Source of the DNA: an uncultured Caulobacteraceae bacterium
GTDB lineage: Bacteria; Pseudomonadota; Alphaproteobacteria; Caulobacterales; TH1-2
Assembly: GCA_937967425.1 (NCBI GenBank)
Contig: CALBST010000119.1
Coordinates: 1 to 14,702, forward strand
DNA length: 14,702 nucleotides
Direction of reading: 5' to 3'
The translations under genes and the position numbers were made by a program. This document shows, piece after piece, positions 11,725 through 14,702 of this stretch (position 1 is its first letter; every line of letters starts with the position of its first letter). The notes beneath the pieces are model-generated. The model saw only the letters and a program-made list of their open reading frames with translations, made no database searches and was not told where the DNA came from.

Positions 11725-12773
11725 GCCGCCGCCAGTTTCGGTTGCTTCAGGGCGCGGTGGATGAGCCAGGCGCCGGCGAGGATCATCGGGATAGAGAGCA
11801 GCATGCCCATGGTAATGACGCCGCGCAGCGACTCCGGCATGTGCGCGTCCGGCTCGCGCACGGTTTCGAGGAGCGCGCGGAAAAGGCCGTAGAACACAAG
11901 GAACAGACCAACGTTCATCCCCGGACGGCGCAGCGAGTCAAAACGCAGCGTCGCGATGTTGATGATGGCGAAGAGTGCAATGCCTTCAAGCGCGGCCTCG
12001 TAGAGTTGGCTCGGATGGCGCGGATCTGTGCCGGCCGGGCAATAGCCGCCGTGCTGCATCATCAGGCGCTCGTTGCAGAACACCATGCCGAACGGGCCAT
12101 CTGTTTGGCGGCCCCAGAGTTCGCCATTGATGAAGTTGGCGATGCGGCCGAAGAAAAGCCCGATCGGCGCGGCCGCTGCGGCGAGATCGCCGAGGCGCAG
12201 CAGATCGACCGTGTCGATCTTGGCTTTCTCGCGCGCAGCATCGGCCTCGGTTTTCAGGATCCACTTATCTTCGCTGAAGCGCGTGTACTTCGAGCCTTCG
12301 CCGTCAGGCGCTTTCTCGACGGCGTGTTTCGCCGCGAGCTTCGCGTACTGTTCTTCATTGACGTGCTTCTGGCGCGTGAACCACCAGGCGGCCACCGCAA
12401 CGCCGATCAGGCCGCCATGGAAGCTCATGCCGCCTTGCCAGATCTGGAGGATTTCAACCGGGTTCAGCCAGATCATGTCTGGCTTGTAGAAGAGCACATA
12501 GCCAAGGCGGCCGCCGAGGATGACGCCGAGCGTCGCCCAGAATAGAAAGTCGTCGGTCTGCGGTACGCTCATCGCCGGCTTGCCTGGCGCCCAAAGGCCA
12601 TCGCGGCGGATGAGCCAAACCATCCAGCGCCAGCCGAGAACCAGACCGACGATGTAGGCAAGCGCGTACCAGCGCAGATGGAACGGCCCGAGCGCCAGAT
12701 CGCCGATGCTGAAGCCTGGAATAGTCAGCGCCGAGGGGTTGATATTGGGGAATTGGATCGCTTCTAAAATCAC
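11721..12773 (-). CDS. lgt: Prolipoprotein diacylglyceryl transferase
   Basis: The 350-residue inner-membrane enzyme transfers diacylglycerol from phosphatidylglycerol to the lipobox cysteine of prolipoproteins. Several hydrophobic segments are visible. Key motifs: GGMSFHGGLIG with His119 (E. coli His103), GRIANFINGELWGR with Arg210 and Asn213 (E. coli Arg143 and Asn146), HPSQLYEA (253-260), and Arg306 in VREPDAH (E. coli Arg239). Between His119 and Arg210 there are 91 residues against 40 in E. coli: an extra, charged, Lys/Glu/Ala-rich segment at about 134-185. The start is GTG at 12773, with AGGGGTG upstream. First gene of the operon; the stop overlaps the DUF559 GTG. Confidence 0.96.
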   Translation of the reverse strand: MILEAIQFPNINPSALTIPGFSIGDLALGPFHLRWYALAYIVGLVLGWRWMVWLIRRDGLWAPGKPAMSVPQTDDFLFWATLGVILGGRLGYVLFYKPDMIWLNPVEILQIWQGGMSFHGGLIGVAVAAWWFTRQKHVNEEQYAKLAAKHAVEKAPDGEGSKYTRFSEDKWILKTEADAAREKAKIDTVDLLRLGDLAAAAAPIGLFFGRIANFINGELWGRQTDGPFGMVFCNERLMMQHGGYCPAGTDPRHPSQLYEAALEGIALFAIINIATLRFDSLRRPGMNVGLFLVFYGLFRALLETVREPDAHMPESLRGVITMGMLLSIPMILAGAWLIHRALKQPKLAAA

Positions 12774-12851
12774 CCGCTCGCACCCCTAGCTGATTGGCCG
12801 CATTGTCCGGCCCCGCGGCGCTTCATAAGTAGGCCGAAAGGATCGGTCCAC
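12774..12851. promoter_or_regulatory. Divergent region between lgt and ubiK
   Basis: This 78-base gap must drive both the lgt operon and ubiK. On the plus strand TTGTCC (12804-12809) and ATAAGT (12826-12831) form a weak -35/-10 pair 16 bases apart, and AAAGGA (12837-12842) is a good ribosome binding site nine bases before the ubiK ATG. No clear lgt promoter is seen. Confidence 0.35.
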
Positions 12852-13106
12852 ATGCAAACGACAAGCTCGGTGTTCGATGATCTGGCCCGTTTGATGACCG
12901 GGGCCATGGGTATGGCGCAGGGCGCCCAGCTTGAGGCCAAGAGCTTCATGCGCGCTCAGGCCGATCGTTTTGTTGCGGAAATGGACCTTGTGAGCCGCGA
13001 CGAGTTCGAGGCGGTGAAGCAATTGGCCGCCGAAGCCCGGGCCGAAGCCGATGCCTTGAGGGAGCGCGTTACCGCGCTCGAAGCGCTGCTGAGAGACCGG
13101 GCATAA
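12852..13106 (+). CDS. ubiK: Ubiquinone biosynthesis accessory factor UbiK (BMFP domain)
   Basis: The 84-residue protein matches the YqiC/UbiK family in length and layout: an N-terminal amphipathic helix with FDDLARLMTGAMG, the conserved FMRAQADRFVAEMDLVSRDEFE region (32-53), and a C-terminal coiled coil rich in Ala, Glu and Arg that ends LEALLRDRA. In Enterobacteria UbiK is a trimeric membrane-associated factor helping the aerobic ubiquinone-biosynthesis complex, and the family also has membrane-fusogenic properties. It diverges from lgt and precedes the ybjN-like gene by 173 bases. Confidence 0.9.
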   Translation: MQTTSSVFDDLARLMTGAMGMAQGAQLEAKSFMRAQADRFVAEMDLVSRDEFEAVKQLAAEARAEADALRERVTALEALLRDRA

Positions 13107-13279
13107 CTTCATGTAATGCGAAGATACGGCGACGTTTAGTTTCGGGTAACCCACTCAGCCGTTACCTAGTCGTCGGGGTTTGATTCGACGCGTCCTCAAG
13201 CGCGCAACCAAGCGGAAGAGAACCATATTCTGGTCGCTCTCGGGGGAGCGGCGCTAGCGCTCGCGAAGAGGGGACGCTG
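13107..13279 (+). promoter_or_regulatory. Intergenic region upstream of the ybjN-like gene
   Basis: No credible gene lies in these 173 bases. They contain the inverted repeat at 13145-13166, a GATTC (GANTC) site near 13182, the palindrome GCGCTAGCGC near 13250 and the strong ribosome binding site AGAGGGGA (13267-13274) five bases before the ATG at 13280. I could not find a convincing -35/-10 pair; a promoter for ybjN-proC is inferred from the layout. Confidence 0.35.
13145..13166. repeat. Inverted repeat GGTAAC-N10-GTTACC
   Basis: Perfect 6-base arms (13145-13150 and 13161-13166) around a 10-base spacer, 39 bases past the ubiK stop. One helical turn and a half between arm centres (16 bases) would suit a dimeric regulator; it could also be a weak hairpin at the end of the ubiK mRNA. 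Confidence 0.4.
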
Positions 13280-13786
13280 ATGGATCTCTGGCTCGACGAC
13301 GAAGCTGAAACTGTTTCCGATCCGATGGACACCGTGGAGTCCGTGATTGGCTCCGATGACCGGTTCATGTGCGAACGCGCCGAGGACGGCGACGTGCACT
13401 TTTCCTTCAAGACGAGCTCCGGTGAGAGTGTCGGATACTTCTCTTATCGCCACGAACTGCCCGCGCTGTTGTTCACGCTCGGCTTCGAAATCCAGGCGCC
13501 GGTCTCGCGCCGGACAGAAGCGCTGAAGCTTGCTTCGCTGATCAACGAAAATCTGTGGCTCGGCCATTTCGATGTTTGGTCCGACGACGGCACCATCATC
13601 TTCCGCCATGCCATGCCGATGATCGGACGCGATGACATCTCCATTGGCGAAGTCCAAGCGATGCTCGCCGCCGCCTTGGACGCCGCCGAACGGTTCACTC
13701 CGGCGTTCCAATATGTGATCCTGGGCGGCATGTCGGCAGAGGATTCATCGGCCGCGGCGCTCTTTGAAACCTGCGGAGAAGCGTGA
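13280..13786 (+). CDS. YbjN domain-containing protein
   Basis: The 168-residue acidic cytoplasmic protein fits the YbjN family, whose fold is related to type III secretion chaperones. Characteristic segments are FKTSSGESVGYFSY-like strands, LASLINENLWLGHFDVW (85-101), then GTIIFRHAMPM and a final amphipathic helix. The biochemical role is unknown; E. coli YbjN overexpression affects motility and stress responses. The ATG at 13280 has a strong ribosome binding site. The stop TGA overlaps the proC GTG as GTGA, so the two are translationally coupled. A ybjN-proC pair next to ubiK is a recurring alphaproteobacterial arrangement to my knowledge. Confidence 0.85.
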   Translation: MDLWLDDEAETVSDPMDTVESVIGSDDRFMCERAEDGDVHFSFKTSSGESVGYFSYRHELPALLFTLGFEIQAPVSRRTEALKLASLINENLWLGHFDVWSDDGTIIFRHAMPMIGRDDISIGEVQAMLAAALDAAERFTPAFQYVILGGMSAEDSSAAALFETCGEA

Positions 13787-14601
13787 GCCTCGACGCGCCC
13801 TCGGTTGCTCTCGTCGGCGCGGGCGCTATGGGCGGCGCGCTGGTGCGTGGTTGGATTGAAGCTGTCCGCAAAGGCGGCGCGTTGACGCTCAGCATCGTCG
13901 ATCCGAATTTCGATCCTGAGCTTGAACGCGAACTCGATGCTGTCGGTGCGGTGATCAATCCGCCGCAGCCGGGGCCGGTCGATATCGTCGTGCTCGCGGT
14001 AAAGCCGCAGACCTTCCCCTCAGTGGTCGAAAGCTCAAAGCGGTTCGTCGGCGACAACACGCTGGTGATGTCGGTGATGGCCGGCATTCCGATGGAAACG
14101 CTGTCGCGCGAGCTTGGCGCCCAGCGTGTCGTGCGGTGCGTGCCGAATACGCCGGCGCGGATCGGGCGGGGCGTGACGGCCTACGTCGCCTCGTCCGCAT
14201 GCACGGCGGAGGATCGCCAACTGGTCGAGCAATTGCTGACGCCGCTTGGTACGGTCGAGCCCATCGCGGCCGAGCGCTTGATGGATGTGGTGACGGCAGT
14301 GTCGGGTTCCGGCCCGGCGTACGTCTTCCTTCTGGCGGAAGTTCTGGCGGCCGCTGCTGAGCAGGAAGGGCTCGACCGCGACACCGCGATGCGGATCGCC
14401 AGTCAAACCGTCGCCGGCGCTGGCGCGCTCATGCTGGAAACGGGCGAGGCGCCAGGCGTTCTGCGCAAACAAGTGACATCGCCGGGCGGCACCACCGAAG
14501 CGGCGCTGGATGTTCTGGGCGCCGGCGATGGACTGGGGCCGCTGTTGCGCCGCGCCGTGGGCGCCGCCGCCGCGCGCTCGCGGCAATTGGGCAAAGGCTA
14601 G
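13783..14601 (+). CDS. proC: Pyrroline-5-carboxylate reductase
   Basis: The 272-residue enzyme reduces 1-pyrroline-5-carboxylate to L-proline with NAD(P)H, the last step of proline synthesis. It shows the dinucleotide motif VGAGAMGG (11-18), VLAVKPQ (69-75), RCVPNTPA (117-124), SGSGPAYVFLLAE (173-185) and the substrate-binding TSPGGTT (231-237). Length is normal. The start is GTG at 13783, overlapping the ybjN-like stop, with GGAGAA upstream as ribosome binding site. The stop is TAG at 14599-14601. Confidence 0.97.
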   Translation: MSLDAPSVALVGAGAMGGALVRGWIEAVRKGGALTLSIVDPNFDPELERELDAVGAVINPPQPGPVDIVVLAVKPQTFPSVVESSKRFVGDNTLVMSVMAGIPMETLSRELGAQRVVRCVPNTPARIGRGVTAYVASSACTAEDRQLVEQLLTPLGTVEPIAAERLMDVVTAVSGSGPAYVFLLAEVLAAAAEQEGLDRDTAMRIASQTVAGAGALMLETGEAPGVLRKQVTSPGGTTEAALDVLGAGDGLGPLLRRAVGAAAARSRQLGKG

Positions 14602-14614
14602 CGCTTCTCAGCGC
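14601..14614 (+). terminator. Short hairpin at the proC stop, possible terminator
   Basis: GCGCT (14601-14605), loop TCTC, AGCGC (14610-14614) form a 5-bp stem starting at the last base of the stop codon; flanking GGC and GCC could extend it past a bulge. No U-run follows. Weak evidence. Confidence 0.3.
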
Positions 14615-14641
14615 CGCCGCGGTTTGGCATGACAAGCGCGC

Positions 14642-14702
14642 ATGCCTGTTTTCGATCTCGCACCAGGGCGCAACACGCAGCGCGGTTTCTGGGGGACGGA
14701 CT
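14642..14702 (+). CDS. Possible start of a downstream gene (partial)
   Basis: An open frame begins with ATG at 14642 and continues to the window edge (MPVFDLAPGRNTQRGFWGTD). The peptide looks protein-like, but only 20 codons are visible, the ribosome binding site is unclear and an ATG at 14629 in another frame competes. A minus-strand frame ending at 14598 is also open here, so even the strand is not certain. No family assigned. Confidence 0.25.
   Translation, partial: MPVFDLAPGRNTQRGFWGTD

Noticed and set aside
11700..12545. 281-codon plus-strand frame opposite lgt
   Set aside because: The lgt motifs on the other strand are conclusive; this frame is its antisense.
13107..13279. Small gene between ubiK and the ybjN-like gene
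   Set aside because: The frames starting with ATG here close within a few codons; no ribosome binding site precedes them.

Overview
The window looks like chromosomal core DNA of a GC-rich alphaproteobacterium, probably a Caulobacterales/Hyphomonadaceae relative. The basis is the gene content (rplY-pth-ychF; lgt-midA-pgeF; ubiK-ybjN-proC), a TL5-type L25, strongly G/C third codon positions, and at least one promoter close to the Caulobacter housekeeping consensus TTGACGS-N10-14-GCTANAWC. It is densely coding. No stretch over 300 bases lacks a gene, and I see no rRNA, tRNA, CRISPR array, insertion sequence or phage gene.

Layout. (1) 1-3453, mostly minus strand: rplY (L25) and pth, then, past a small plus-strand orphan gene, a membrane TPR protein, an SDR-like protein and the first 18 codons of ychF. 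The usual rplY-pth-ychF neighbourhood appears to have been opened by three extra genes. (2) 3555-5237, minus: a lipoprotein alpha/beta hydrolase followed by an FkbM-type methyltransferase. (3) 5358-7598, plus: a secreted zinc metallopeptidase with three PPC-like beta domains. (4) 7604-8539, minus: prs. (5) 8656-12773, minus: a tightly coupled operon lgt, DUF559 nuclease-like gene, midA, pgeF, D-Ala-D-Ala dipeptidase. Three of its four junctions are 4-base stop/start overlaps; the fourth is a longer overlap. (6) 12852-14601, plus: ubiK, ybjN-like gene and proC, the last two joined by a GTGA overlap. The final 100 bases may hold the start of another gene.

How the genes fit together. The lgt operon mixes envelope work (lipoprotein lipidation, peptidoglycan editing, dipeptide hydrolysis) with respiratory complex I maturation (midA). 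Across the divergent promoter region lies ubiK, a ubiquinone-biosynthesis accessory factor. rplY and pth serve translation; prs and proC serve nucleotide/amino-acid metabolism. The two exported proteins in the middle are divergently transcribed from one 120-base region.

The most unusual structures are: a pair of related GC-rich palindromic elements in opposite orientation, read in frame as the C-terminus of the DUF559 protein; a 51-residue extra segment in Lgt; a perfect 15-bp inverted repeat inside the 3' end of prs; a probable leaderless start for the lipoprotein hydrolase; and two nested inverted repeats between the TPR gene and an unrecognised basic protein. I did not find a clear new defence or mobile system.
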